DNA of 64,000 nucleotides from Dactylellina haptotyla (taxonomy: Eukaryota; Ascomycota; Orbiliomycetes; Orbiliales; Orbiliaceae), in NCBI GenBank assembly GCA_031310005.1, contig CM062382.1, positions 3,472,001 through 3,536,000 of the forward strand, read 5' to 3'. A model generated the notes under the pieces. That model was not told the DNA's origin, searched no databases, and was given only the letters and a program-made list of their open reading frames with translations. Below are positions 25,346 through 37,579 of the stretch, piece after piece. Within the stretch, counting starts at the first letter, position 1; each line of letters opens with the position of its first letter. The position numbers and the translations under genes are program-made.

Positions 25346-28173
25346 TTATTTTCCGGCACGACTTAAAAGCCCTCCTAACTCTCGCTTTTTCTCAATGCCC
25401 ATCCCCGCTATGACGCCCTCTTTACCCCTCTCCCTCCCCGCCTCAACTACAATCAATCTTACAAAATCTCTAGACTCCCAGTAACAGCTGTGAGCCCCCA
25501 GCATGTTTAGGTACTCACTGTCTAGGACACCGGCACCTGTTCTTAGATAAAAGTCAATCTGTCCACAGTCATTCAACAGATACATTCTGCGCTCTGCTAA
25601 TTCTTCGCGACTGAAATCATGCACTTCAAGCTCCATACTAGACGGGAGACGCAGCGGCAACGCGGGCAATACGGGTTTCGCAGGTGTCGTGGATGATCCG
25701 TAGCGGGGAAGGTACGATAAAAAGCCGCTGGCGGTGGATGGCACCATCGCCCGTTTCAAGGACGCGGCGTATGTTGGGTCAACGGTCGCGTTTAGCTGGT
25801 AAGCTATCGGATCAGAATAATGCAAAACATTGTAAATGTTTTCGATGGCGAGGCACCCATAGTGCCCTTGCATCCCGCACACAGACGGGTCGGATGAGTC
25901 TGGGTTTTCCATCTTCAATTTATATCGAGGGATAAGCCCCCTCCTGTTGATCAAGAGGAACAGTCCAGCGGGGGAACCGCAGCAGAATAGATTGGTAGTG
26001 TTGAAGTCGAAGGTGCCGGGAGCGGTTGGCGTGGATGACATATATGAGGCGTCATCGTCATCTCGATCCTTCTCAGGCTGCAACGGTAAGGGGCTAGGTA
26101 TTTGGGAATTCGTGCGGAAGACGTTGGTTGGTTGACCGCTCAGGATATCAAGGGCGATTGCTGAACCTAAACTATGAGCCATCAGGTGGACGCGACCACC
26201 GCCGAGTTCTGTGCCGAAATTGGGATTATTTTGACACCAGAGCTTGTAAATCCTATTGGCTTCTTTGATGACTGCGTTCACCATCTTGTTTTTGTGATGT
26301 GAAAGATAATACGGAATGTCCATAACAACATCGCCCATGAGATTTCTGACGGCAGGGATGGTTGGTGGGGTGATATCTTCTAAGGAGAAATCGAGCTCTG
26401 CATCCTCGTCATCATCTGCGGCCGCGAAATCCGAATCAAATTTGACTGTTGACCTCCAATTCACGGGGAGAACCATGATACCAACTCCTTCCTTTCGTAG
26501 GTGGGGTTTTACAGCGGGGTCTCTAAGCTCTAGATTTATCAGTCGTCTAAAGCCGTTGATGGCATGGGTGAAATGAAATGATTCAACACGCTCTGACAGC
26601 TTTTGACCAATACTATCCATCCAAGTTAGTAAAAATCCCAAATATAAAGATTGGTTGTCTCTTACCCATGTACTACGAGAACCAAGTCGGTGATTTTCTG
26701 TTTCTCCTGCGTTCTCGTAGCATTGTCGCCGTCTTTGCCCTTCACTCCCATGTTTTCGCAAAGCCCGTACTTGTCTCCGTGGATTTTTCTCCATGCCTCG
26801 ACGTCAAAGCCTCTAATAACAGGGGTTCCCACGGTCAAGCCCCTCTTGATGGCAGCCAATGGTCGTCTGTTTCTGCCCGCAAATCCCGCGAGTAGGCTAT
26901 CTCGCATGATGTACGCGGATTTTGTATCCGCGAAGATAACCCATTCAGCGCTTGATGCATCCGTCTTGTCAACAGCCTCAATATCTCCGTCTCTGACAAG
27001 ATCGGCGTTAAGAGCACTGCCGCTTGATTCCATCATCTCACCCGGTTCATCCTCAGAAGCACCTGTTGTATCGACCAGTGTTGCCGTTGGCGGCCGGGAT
27101 ACCGTTTTCACAATCGGCATCATCCACCTGATTTTTGCTTCTGCCTCCTCGCCAACCTTTACGGCGCTTTCGAGCTCCCAGGCCCATTCTTGCGTCCAAG
27201 CCATGACTTCTCTCCAACCTTTTTCCAATGCATTGGCCTTCTCGGTTTCGACAGGAAACATGGTGTCTCGGTAGAACCACGTTCCCCGTATGACTTTTGC
27301 ATTATCCAGTCCATGCAAGGGTGACCAATATATAGGCTCCATATTTAAACTCGGAATCCGAACTTGATGCAGTCTTTGAAACCCGACAGCAACCACCTTT
27401 TCATCTTTTTCTTCGTTCGATGCCGCAGCGGTTTGAGATTTCCCGGATTTTCTATCTTTTGAGGCATGCCTGCTTTCCGAAGATCGTGGCTTGGAGCGTT
27501 TGCGTAGATGGGGGATATCCCGATGGCTTTTGGCCCGAATGAATGGGTTCGAGGTTGTTCCGGCAGTATTCGAATAGCTACCATAGGGAGAGGCGGAGGG
27601 TGTGGATGCACCGGCTAGAGAGTTCACGCTTGATATAGAGTTTCGATTTTGTTTTCGAGTTTCCTTCCTGTCCGCTGCTGATGCTATACTGTCGTCTAAG
27701 GTCTTCATTTGACCGTTCCGGGTTGGTATGACGACAGGGGGTGGAGTTGCACCGCTTTCTGACATTTCAGGGGGGACATCGCTGGTTCGTAGGGGAGAAG
27801 ATGTGTACTCCGTGCTCCTTCTAGGGTCACTCTTTCGCCGTCTACCTGGCCGCGCGTCTGTTGGAATGCTTGTTGATGTAGATTTGACGCCCGTAGGCGT
27901 CTGCGGTTTTTTGGCTTCCCTCTCTGCGAGAACATTTTGGTACGAACTCTCTAGTGCGTGTGAGTCGGTGGCAGAGAACGGACGGGGTGGGTATCGTGCC
28001 GTTGCAGCACCCGCGGTTGGTAAGGGTAAGGGTGCTAACGGGTCATCGAGAGGATGGGGGGCGAGGTAAAAGTACCACGGCAGGAGAGCCGGAGGAGGAG
28101 CTGGGATATGATTATGGCTTGGGGTGTTTGTTGGGGGTGGAGGAGAGGCCCTCCGGCGGCGAGGTGGCGCCAT
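25346..28173 (-). CDS. DDHD-domain phospholipase (intracellular PA-preferring PLA1 type)
   Basis: Exons 28173-26666 and 26612-25346 give 924 residues; the 52-53 nt intron has GTAAGA and GGATAG ends, phase 2. The N-terminus is Pro-rich, followed by a disordered Ser/Lys region to about 230. The lipase core includes the nucleophile motif AHSLGS with Ser650, typical of this family in which the first Gly of GxSxG is replaced. The C-terminal DDHD domain shows its four metal-ligand-like residues in order: HYSDPIAYQL, CGQIDFYL, GAHSCYW and ESRDF. Animal and yeast relatives hydrolyse phosphatidic acid or cardiolipin at membranes of the secretory pathway or mitochondria, releasing a free fatty acid. 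An acidic insertion (AAADDDEDAELD) lies near 566-577. Identification is strong. Confidence 0.88.
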
Positions 28174-30224
28174 CCTGGATTGCAGTTGGCTATATCGAAT
28201 TGTAGATGTTAAAGGTGATGATGAGCCGGCCTTCTGGAATTTCTTATTAGCAATTATTGAAAACAGGCAAGATTGTTAGAAAGTTCGTGCAAAGGTAATG
28301 ACATCCAGAGGCGTAAGTGCGTGGTAGAGGGGCAGGCTGAGCCTCATGATCCGTCTCGGGCACTGTCTCGCATGTTACGTCGAGGATTCACTTTTTCCTA
28401 ACCACGATTTGGAGGGCAAACGGAGGAACGAAAGAGAGAGAGACTCACCCATGGAGCATGAGAATAACCTCCCCTGAGCGTCTATGAGATTCAAGATGGA
28501 CTTGTCGGCGTCGACTCGTTTGCTGCCAGCGTCGCTGTCGTTATTGAGGGTGGTCTACGCACGTAGCCTTGACGGCAGCTGCCCGAAACGGTGCAAGTGA
28601 CTGTGGTCTCGCTACGCCACAGGGAACAGTACCCGGGGTGAATCCGACGCTATCCTCCAGTTGATGGGCGTTCTCGGGGTCGATAGGAACATATCAGGGA
28701 AGCGGATGCGCCTCGGAGATCTCGATTGAGGGAGCGAGAGAGCGGGTGTGAGGGAGGAGGAGGCGGACGTTGGCGATGGAGAAGTGGCCTGTTGGGGAGA
28801 ATGAGCGGATGGTTGAACGAATGAATGACGAATGACGGAAACACGAGGCAGGCCCTGGAACAACGCGTGGTGTTGCCGGCGCTGCTGCCAGCCAATCACA
28901 TTCCCGCCGCCTGCCCATGACCGCCCGCGGATCCTCCCGGCGCTTATCAATCGCATCTTATCGCCCATCTGATTAGATCTGTCGCCATCTTATCTCTTGG
29001 CGTCATTGCACTATGGGAATATTGTGAATTAATTGAATATTAAGAAGTATTGGCCCTGTTTGGTCGGCAAAAGTTCTAAAAGATAGTGACTTCCACCAAG
29101 AGGCCGTTCATGCTCACACTCTCTATATACCCCGACCCCTTCTTGGTAAACTTGCTCTGTTCTCTCAGTGCGAGTTGCACCGCGCAGGCTAATGCACATT
29201 CTTCTGTTCGAGCGGCATTCCCAAGCATAACTTCTGCCAATCCAAGGCAAGCGCCCTGGCTCTCTTGCTTGCTCGCTCACAGGTCGGTGACAAGAACAAG
29301 GCCCAATGCGACATGGGCCAGCACGAAAAGCAAGGAGGCCGGGCCAATCGCAGCTATTGTAATTCGCGAATATTTCGTGCCCCGAATGCCGCTGCAAGAC
29401 ACTTGTCACATTCTCAAACTAGTTTCGGCTGCTTGTCCTCGCCAGAGACAGCGACACGACACAGGCACGAACAAGGGCTCCAAAGCAAGGAAAATAAACT
29501 AGGGACGCACGGGAGTATCCCCACTACGGAAGGAATCTAGCCGATCGATCGATCGAGGCAGGCGAGCACTCAAAAAATCTTGGACTTGCTCAATCAGTCC
29601 CGTCTCGACCAGAGCGCGCGGACCCTCCTCCAACTCGAATCCTGAATCGATTTTCTGTTCACCGGGGCAGGGAAATGAAGCAGAAATCATTAAATTCCCC
29701 GCTCTTGCAGCGGCCCCCCTCCACTCCAATCACAGCCATGCGATCACCTTTTTTCTGGGCATCCCCCGACCAGGGTACATGTATCTGCATTGCATTGTTT
29801 TCGTTCATGTGAGAGGGAGATGGGTTATCTGCACCACGTCGAACTCGCAAGCAGGGCAGGCATGCTCGCAAGCTCCAGTGCTCTCCGCGAGTGGTAAGGA
29901 CAAAAAGGCGAGCGAAATTAAAGAACCCCCCAAAAAAGAAACACTGGATAGAAGAAAAAGTAAAAGACGCGAAAATGACATGGTGCTATCACCTCGATTG
30001 CACAACTTTATCATTGGATCAAGCTGTGTAAGGTCATGATAAATGCTCGAAGCTAGCTGCTCATGTAATCACGTATTCGCGCTACCCGAGCATAAGATAT
30101 AATCCATCTCCAACCCGTTCGGAAATCGAACCACTGATTTTCAGACTCGTCCCTTCGTAAATTATATTTCTCCCTTCCCTGCCCTAGAAAATCGTCAGTC
30201 CCTACCCCGCCCCAATTATCAAAG
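28174..30224. other. Divergent intergenic region, 2.05 kb
   Basis: Shared upstream region of the phospholipase (minus) and the peroxygenase (plus). Open frames at 28612-28968 and 29086-29502 overlap on both strands, lack domains and are probably chance. No gene supported. Confidence 0.45.
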
Positions 30225-31167
30225 ATGGGAGGCATCGTTCACAACACCGCTGGGTTCTTCATCAAAATCTTCGTATTCCAATGGGATTTCGCCCTCTTCC
30301 TCCTCAACAGCGTTACACCAAGCCATAAAGAAGGTCAGGTCGTGCCTAAAGGATGTCCTGGCCACAACCTCTCGTGGCCGGAATACGTCCCTCCCAAAGA
30401 TGGTGACTCTCGTTCCGCCTGCCCAATGCTCAACGCCATGGCCAATCACGGTATCCTTCCTCACGACGGCAAAAACATCACATTCAAGGAATTGAACCAG
30501 AGAATCCGTGAAACCTTCAATTTCGCACCGTCTTTCTGTTTTTTCGTCCCCAAGTTCGCCGCCGATTTCTTGAACCGCTCCTACTGGAAGGATACATTCG
30601 ACCTCGAGGAGATCAGCTTGCACAACGCCATTGAGCACGACGCCAGTTTGACCAGGCAGGATGCCGCCTTGGTTCCAGATCAAGGAAAACCTGATTTGAA
30701 ACTCGTGCACGACTTACTAGCTGAGGCCACCGGGAAAATGCCAGACGGAAGCGCCAGACTCACAATCCCAGATCTGTCCAGAGCGTTGTCCAAGAGGCGG
30801 GTTGATGCACGCAAAACGAACAAGGATTATAGCGAGAGTTTTTTTCACAATATGTTTGGAAGCTCAAAGTATGAAAATCACTTGCTGAATTTCTCCCTAC
30901 CGAATAAGAAATATCCTGCTGACAGCCTCTGCTTATTACAGCTCATCTACAATGCTCACACTGTTCGGAGGTGCTATTGATGACTTGACCCCAATGCTTA
31001 CTGAGGAGCGGTTTTCAGAGCACTGGGAGCCCCGCGTCAGATCGAAATTCGGTTTGACAATGGCGAAATTTAATTTTACCGTCTTACCTGTGGAAAGAGG
31101 GGTAGACACTAAGAAGATCGAGAAGGAACAGGCCGCTGCAACTGCAGCAACAGAAACCACCAGCTAA
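30225..31167 (+). CDS. Heme-thiolate peroxygenase (unspecific peroxygenase/chloroperoxidase family)
   Basis: Exons 30225-30868 and 30942-31167 give 289 residues; intron 30869-30941 has GTATGA and TTACAG ends, phase 2. The proximal heme ligand is C66 in SACPMLNAMANHGILP, the family's P-C-P-like loop. The acid-base motif EHDASL (E137, H138, D139) is present, and further on NMFGSS and MLTLFGG. Enzymes of this family use H2O2 to insert oxygen into fatty acids, aromatics or alkanes. The N-terminus has a hydrophobic stretch (residues 9-29) without a clear cleavage site, so it may be membrane-anchored or intracellular, unlike the secreted members. It lies tail-to-tail with the first Ppo gene, 404 bp apart, which suggests a role with oxygenated fatty acids. 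That link is inference. Confidence 0.85.
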
Positions 31168-31571
31168 TTCGCTGCTGTCATCACGCATGCAGAAATCGGT
31201 CAAATTGTCAAATAAATAATAACTCAGGGGCTTAATTCAGCTTTGAAGAGCCATTTTTTGTTGTGATCTAAAATTGAAGAATCAAGCAAATTCATAACAA
31301 TATCAGTGTGCCTGAAAATTATTGAACAAGTATCTTTGGATTCTGAAATACTCTATGCAGCAGGTATCAGTTGATACTGTTGAATTTGGTATCACAGATA
31401 AGAATTTCATTTCGTAATTAAACTATATACGGCCTCGAAGTAACTGGAATATAAAAAAGTACATGATATCAATATTCCGCCATTAGCAACCCCGGTATTA
31501 ATTTGTTTCATATCAGTTATTTCAATTTTGAGTAAAATTGCAAAAACTAGCTAGATGATAGTTTGATCGTA
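31168..31571. other. Convergent 3' intergenic, 0.4 kb
   Basis: AT-rich stretch between the stops of the peroxygenase and the first Ppo gene; shared 3' UTR and polyadenylation space. No gene seen. Confidence 0.5.
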
Positions 31572-34500
31572 TCAAGCGTCATACTCCAAAGTCAAGGAAG
31601 TCGGTACCGGAGACTCCTTAGCGTTGTCATCCAGGTACTGCTTCCACTCGAGGCCGCCTGCGATATCGTGGTGCACAACAGTGAAGTTGCCGAGCTTACC
31701 AGCCGCCTTGCGAACATTCTTGAGTCGGAAGACCTCTCTTAATGTAGCAGCAAGCGATGCACCGATAACCTTAGCGCCGTAGCAAGAGTTCAAGCCGCCA
31801 CCCAAGCTGGCGTAGTCCGCCAACGGGCGAGATGTGTTAATCGTCTCCGGGTCAGGGAAGACAGATGGGTCCATTGCAGCCTTGGAGGTGGCTGCAAGAA
31901 CGGCCTGACCGGCGTGGATAGTGATCGGGCCGCGTGCACCATCGTCAATGGTAATATCTTTGGTCGCGACACGGGTCACACCAAGGATAGCCGGTGCGAG
32001 ACGAATACCTTCATAAACGAACCCACGGAGTTCTTGCTCCGAGGAGGCGGAATCGGCATTCGCTAGCTGCACGATGCGATCCTTGAACTTCTCATATCCG
32101 GGGCTAAGATACAGATCGATGAGCAGAGATGCCTGATGAGTCAGGATGGCGACGAGTGGTGTGCTTATGTTCAAGATATCCGCTGCAGAATCTGGGATGG
32201 CCTGCTTGGAGTCGTTTAGGGCATGGTAGAGGCGATCCGCATGAGGACCGACTTGGAAGGCGCTACCCTTAGCGAGCCAATCGACCACGCTCTCTGTGAT
32301 TCCCTTCTGTGTCTTGAGGTGGGTCTCGAAAACGTTCATGAGAATACGAGTTCCCTCAACAGCATCCGCTCGCAGTTTGAACTCGGTCACCGGCAAAACA
32401 TTGAAGTTTTGATACAAGAAGATTCCGAGGCAGGACCCGAACGTCTCGAAAGGTGTGAGAACACCACGAGGTTGTTTCTCCGTCTTGAGCGGGACGGCAA
32501 AACGGTCAGAGACCCAGAAGATCGGTGCGACATTTGTGACATCTCGAACAATGTCGATCGATTTCTTGCCCTTCTTGAAAGAAAGTGTATTCTGTTCGAT
32601 TAACTCTTTGATCTTGGAGCTAAACCACAATGAAACGTTCTTCTCGAAGTTTTCTTCAACCATAGACTTATGGATGGGGCTGGTCATAGAATCGTGGCGC
32701 TTAATATCATTCCAGCCGTTCAAGAAATCGTGACCGTTCTTGCTGGACGGAATCTCAGCTGGATAAGCTAGCTTGAAGGTATCGGTGTCGGTAAGAACCT
32801 GCTTCACAGCAGCCTCAGAATGCACGCTAACTAGGCCTTTTCCAGTTGGAGGTCTAGCGGTGACGTACTTGTCAAGCGCCTCGTTTCCTTTCAAGATGCC
32901 CTGGGCAGCCTCTGGGGTATAGAATGGGAGCAGGGCGTATGGTGAAGTGCCATTGAATTCTCCTGGAAGACCATGGAGAAGCAAGACAGGAAGAATACCA
33001 CCATAAGCGCCCGGCGCACGCTCAGAAAGCGCAGCGGCACCCCAGTTGGTTAAAGTGTTGGCGTTGAAATCGTAGCTCAGGAATCTGTCGCCACGAACCA
33101 AAGCGACGGCGTCGTCGAGAATACCGCGGCCAGTGGTCTGTCCTGGGCAGACACCGCTACCAGGTATGGCAGGCTTGGTGCACTCGGCCATTAGACCTGG
33201 GTATAACTCCATGTTGTCGATATGACCATAGAGAAGCTCGGCACGCCTGGCTGTTTCTTTGTCTCCACACCAGTCTTCGAATGTATCGTATTCCTTTAGG
33301 TTTAGGTACTTGCGGAATCTATTCTTTTGATTAGCAAGGTTTTTTAGACGGGTGTCGCCGAGAAGATGCGTATACTTACTCGTTAAGGGTGCAGACGTTG
33401 AAAACATTTCTGGCTTGCAACTGGCCCATGATGTCTACAATCTTGAGACTGAGAGGGGTACCGTGTGGACCAAATTCATGCGCAGGTTCTTCGATGCAGC
33501 TCTTGATAACACCGGCTAGCTCTTGGTCGTTGAAAGTACCGTCTGCTTGTCTTTGCAGCCCGTAAAAGGTCCAATCTTTAGGAGCTGTTGACATCAACTT
33601 GTGGCCCCAGTTCTTCATGACCTGGTGGAACATTGGTACAGTCATGTCATCGAGATCTTGCAAGTCTGGGAATTCATTTTTGATTATGTCTTCCATCCAT
33701 TTATCATCGGCGGCGCTCAAAGCAGCGTGCCAGTGGTAGAGAACTGCAAACTCGACGGAGACCAAGTTTCCGGTACCACGCTCAATTCGCTTCCCGCCCT
33801 CTTTGATTTCTTTTCCAAGATTCAGCGACCATTCGGAGTTGGCGCGTGGGGTATTGAGGATAGCGGCAACATAATCACCGAGAACGCAAGAAGCAAAGAA
33901 ACCGACATTGATGTTTCGGGTGAGTTGGAAAATGTCTTCATCTTGCCTGTGGAGTCGTTCCATATTAGTTTTAATCTAAATATTTGTGGAGCCAACCGCA
34001 ATTTATTCGGTCGTATTGTTGCCAAGTCCGGGGTGCAGCGACTACTCACCACTTCTTGCCATCATCGTCCAAGCTATCCCATGGCCTATACTTGCTATCT
34101 TCGTTTATTGAAAGCAAGTTCGATGCGATGCGATTGTGATTACGGGAAAACATCAACAGGACTGCGATCACTCCAGGAGGCATCATCATGATCCTCTCCG
34201 AAGCAATCGAGTCAGGATGAATTGTACCATTAGTGTATGTTCGCACTCGCGTCTGTTCCTTTTCTGTGTTGCCGTACAAAGTGCTGAGGTCGACATAACT
34301 CGAAGTCTCGTTTATGAATGGATCTTTCCGGGAAGTTTGGAAACATTCATGGATGACAACAGTCGCAAAAGAAAAGAACATGCGATTCAGCCCCGATGGA
34401 TGCTTGCGAAATGGGCCTTCTCGCCTCAGCAGAGCTTCGTAGACCGATTCCACGTCAGGGAGATTCGGTCCCTTTGGCTTCATCGGCGGCACATTTCTCG

Positions 34501-34924
34501 CATACGGTGAACCAGCTTTACCCATCTCTGGAGCCCAGGGAACATTGTTACCACCGTCATGTCTTCGATACCTCGAAGCAGGGCCGGCCATTGTGGGATA
34601 AGGATGCGGCAGGTCATTCCAAAGCATAGTGATGAACCCATCAGATACCTTTTGGCTGAGACCGCTGTTTGGCGGCAAACCCTGAAGCATGGTAACACCA
34701 TTTTCCAGCATGAGCTTCTTATCGTCAATGGGCTCACCAGAGGCCAAGGTTGTGATGGCCGTAGCCATTGTAGCCTTATCCTTCAAACTGAGATGCGCAA
34801 TATCATGAAGGATGCCGGTTTTCTCTTCTACGGGCGTTCCGTTGACCATAGAACCGGGTCGCTCGCCGCGAGACTTCAGCGGCTTGCGCTTGATGGTTTG
34901 GAGCCATTTGAGCTGGGGCGCCAT
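31572..34924 (-). CDS. Ppo-type fatty-acid dioxygenase-P450 fusion (linoleate diol synthase family), copy 1
   Basis: Exons 34924-34050, 33946-33380 and 33318-31572 give 1062 residues; introns 34049-33947 and 33379-33319 keep phase 2 (GTGAGT and GTAAGT donors). The N-terminal half is a heme peroxidase-like dioxygenase: distal His192 in VVIHECFQT, Ca-site-like SYVDLSTLYG, proximal His365 and the radical-forming Tyr362 in YHWH. The C-terminal half is a P450-like hydroperoxide isomerase: ExxR in VYEGIR and heme Cys993 in GGGLNSCYG. In characterised members the first domain makes an 8R- or 10R-hydroperoxide of linoleic/oleic acid and the second rearranges it to a diol. Here the I-helix segment reads THQAS where diol synthases usually have ANQxQ, so the second step may be lost or altered. 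Divergent from copy 2. Confidence 0.88.
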
Positions 34925-37579
34925 TTTGAATTTTTACCTTCAATTAGACTCGCTTGATCTCTGAAACGAATGTGAAATGGCGAAGGGAAGGAGGTTTGTT
35001 TGTTGGCGAGAGAGATCCCAATGGTGGTGAAGGGAGGAAGGAGAATGAACGACAGAACGCGCGGAGGGAATCATGAGATAATTATGCCGGTTGACCCTCC
35101 AGGATGCGGCCCGCTCACATGGTCGCAATCGCAAGAAATGGCCATATCAAACGACAAGCTGAACGACGCGCTGAGAGGAAAGTGGTTGAAAACAGAAGGC
35201 TGGGATTGGAGTGATCCAGGTTGCCCAGATGCAGGACGAAGCCGGCCAGGGAGACTTCTGTGCACCATCAATTCACCATCAACCAGGAATCTGCAGGTGC
35301 CACTGATGGGGGATAGTGTGGAGTATCATGATGAGCATTCCAAAAGTCGCTCCAATTCGCCAAAAGAAGGTTCTCAGCTAAGCTGAGCAGGGCTGGCGGG
35401 ACATGGGTGCCGGTCCGCCTGAAACCCGGCGAGAAAAGAAAAACGCGAGTGGGATCGATTGCCAAGCTGAGGGATGGAGGAAATCAATCAGATCAAAGCT
35501 TAGGATTTAAATTACGCCAGACGATCTGAGCAGGAGGCTGGGTCTCTTGGAGCTACGTCGGCGCTCCATGGCGCTGAAATTCCCTTGTCCGATGCTTGCA
35601 ACCCGCAAGCTGGTCAGTTCGTCTTGCATGATCTCTGACATGGCAAGCCTCGCGTTTGCTGGGAGCAAGTAGCCCGAGGTATCCTTCGGAATCGATGAGC
35701 TGCTTGGATTTCAATCAATTTCCTCCGAGAGGAGATTAGCGAAATCTCGATTGGATCGGGGTTCGATTTTTGTGCCCGCTAGGAAGGTGGGTCCCACTTC
35801 GGGGCTGTTCTTAAAAGGGTCTTGACTTTCTTGTTCAATATAATTTTCTTGGATGCTAAAGTTGGCCAACAAGGAGACCAGCGATTGCAGACCACAATGA
35901 CCATCCTGTTTTCCCTTCATTGGGGTCTTAGCGTGAAAGAGGGAGATCGGTCGGGTGGTTTCCCGTCCGCGTTATCATATCATATAATAATATTCGATTT
36001 CTTTATTCCGATATTTCTGGGCGTGATCCACAACCCAAGCAAGTTGCAAGTGCTACGGAGTATTCCTCATAGTGTGGAATTTGCGAGTGCGCACTAATTG
36101 ACGCCCATGCGTAACGAAAACGTCATTTGTTCACCAGGAGTCAGCCAGTTGTACAGCTACCTGCCCCTACCAGGTCTTCAGACACCCGTCGACCTTTTGA
36201 CGCGCATTCTGCGGCAGGCGATCAACAGCATTCCATCGAGCATCTTCGCGCGCACGTTGATTGGAAGAACGTTTGGGGTTTGAATTGAGCGTGAAATCAT
36301 TACCAACTCCTCCTACTTCTTATTTTTTGCACCTAATTCTGGCAGGCAGAGATGTGAAGCTCGAACAAACTTGGTTCTAGATCTTGACAGACGCCAAGTG
36401 AGGAGAAATTTTCATCATACCAATTGGGGCCGAGTAACACAGCAGATTTTGGTCATTTGCACACTCTCTGAACAAAAGGTATTGGCCAATCAGCGTTTTG
36501 CTATTTCGCTTCGTGCTCTGAACCTAGGGTTCACCCGGGCAATCAGCCCAGCATTCCTTTCTTTTTCCTGTTGACGCTTCGTGAAGCATGTCCCGGTCTG
36601 GAATGGCGCTCGCTGCATGTCAATCCTTGCGTCCTCCCGTCCACTGCTAATTCTCCCAGCTGTGGGGTGGAAGGGCAGCGCAGCAAGTTACATGTACAAT
36701 CCCATGCATGTTGGTGGAGTCCTGTTGGAAGAAATTTCCTGGCCCGACTGCTCTTATCAATGGAGGATGATCGAGCGGCACATCATGCATTGTCCATGTC
36801 GAGCTGCATGAAAAATCCCGCTCCGGGAAGCATCGCGCAGGACATTTCATGACAAATGGCATAACTCGATTCATTGAAAGCTTGTGATCGCTTGCCCCAA
36901 GCAGCGCCCCTTCCGGTCGGTAGCGGTAGTGGGACAGGACGGCGCACTTCTGCGCCGGGGTCCACCAAGGAATTCGGGTCCGAGGGAGCTCGATCGAGAT
37001 GGATTGTCTTGTTTTTTAAATACAAAAGTGATAGCGGGTGAGGGTGCAGGTACAACAAAGTGCCCGCCGGAACAACACAACATTCCCGTCGCAACGGTGC
37101 GAGATATCAGGAAATAGTTCGGCATGCGCTTCAACCTCACAAAAATCATCTGCATCAAGACTAGTGCACGTTGCGGTGCATGGCTACTGGTATAGCTCCC
37201 TCTTTCGCTTCATGTAACCGGCTGGAGAAAACAGAACGGGCCAATGGTCTCCATGAAACTGAGCATGGTCCAAGTATAGTCGATGACATGGACGCCGGTA
37301 GCTAGATGGACAAGCAATATGTGCATTCTTGACTAAGCGCACGCCTGCTGCTTAACATGCAGCTTCGTTGTGGGCTCTTGAAGCTTGTCTCTATTTACTG
37401 GAGCGGTCTAATTAAATACCCCATAATGCCTAGATTGAGCTTGTTGTAAAAGAGGAGAAATGAAACACTCCCAGAGTTTTCCACCTTAATAGTTTGCAGT
37501 TTGCTGTAGAACCTTCTCATTGTACTAAATACAGCTCTCCAATTGCTTACGGTTATCAATTCTCTGGAGCGACAATGCA
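34925..37579. other. Divergent promoter region between the two Ppo genes, 2.65 kb
   Basis: Lies between the ATGs of two head-to-head Ppo genes and so may act as a shared control region. Open frames such as 35000-35386 and 36571-36852 have no motif. No gene supported. Confidence 0.5.
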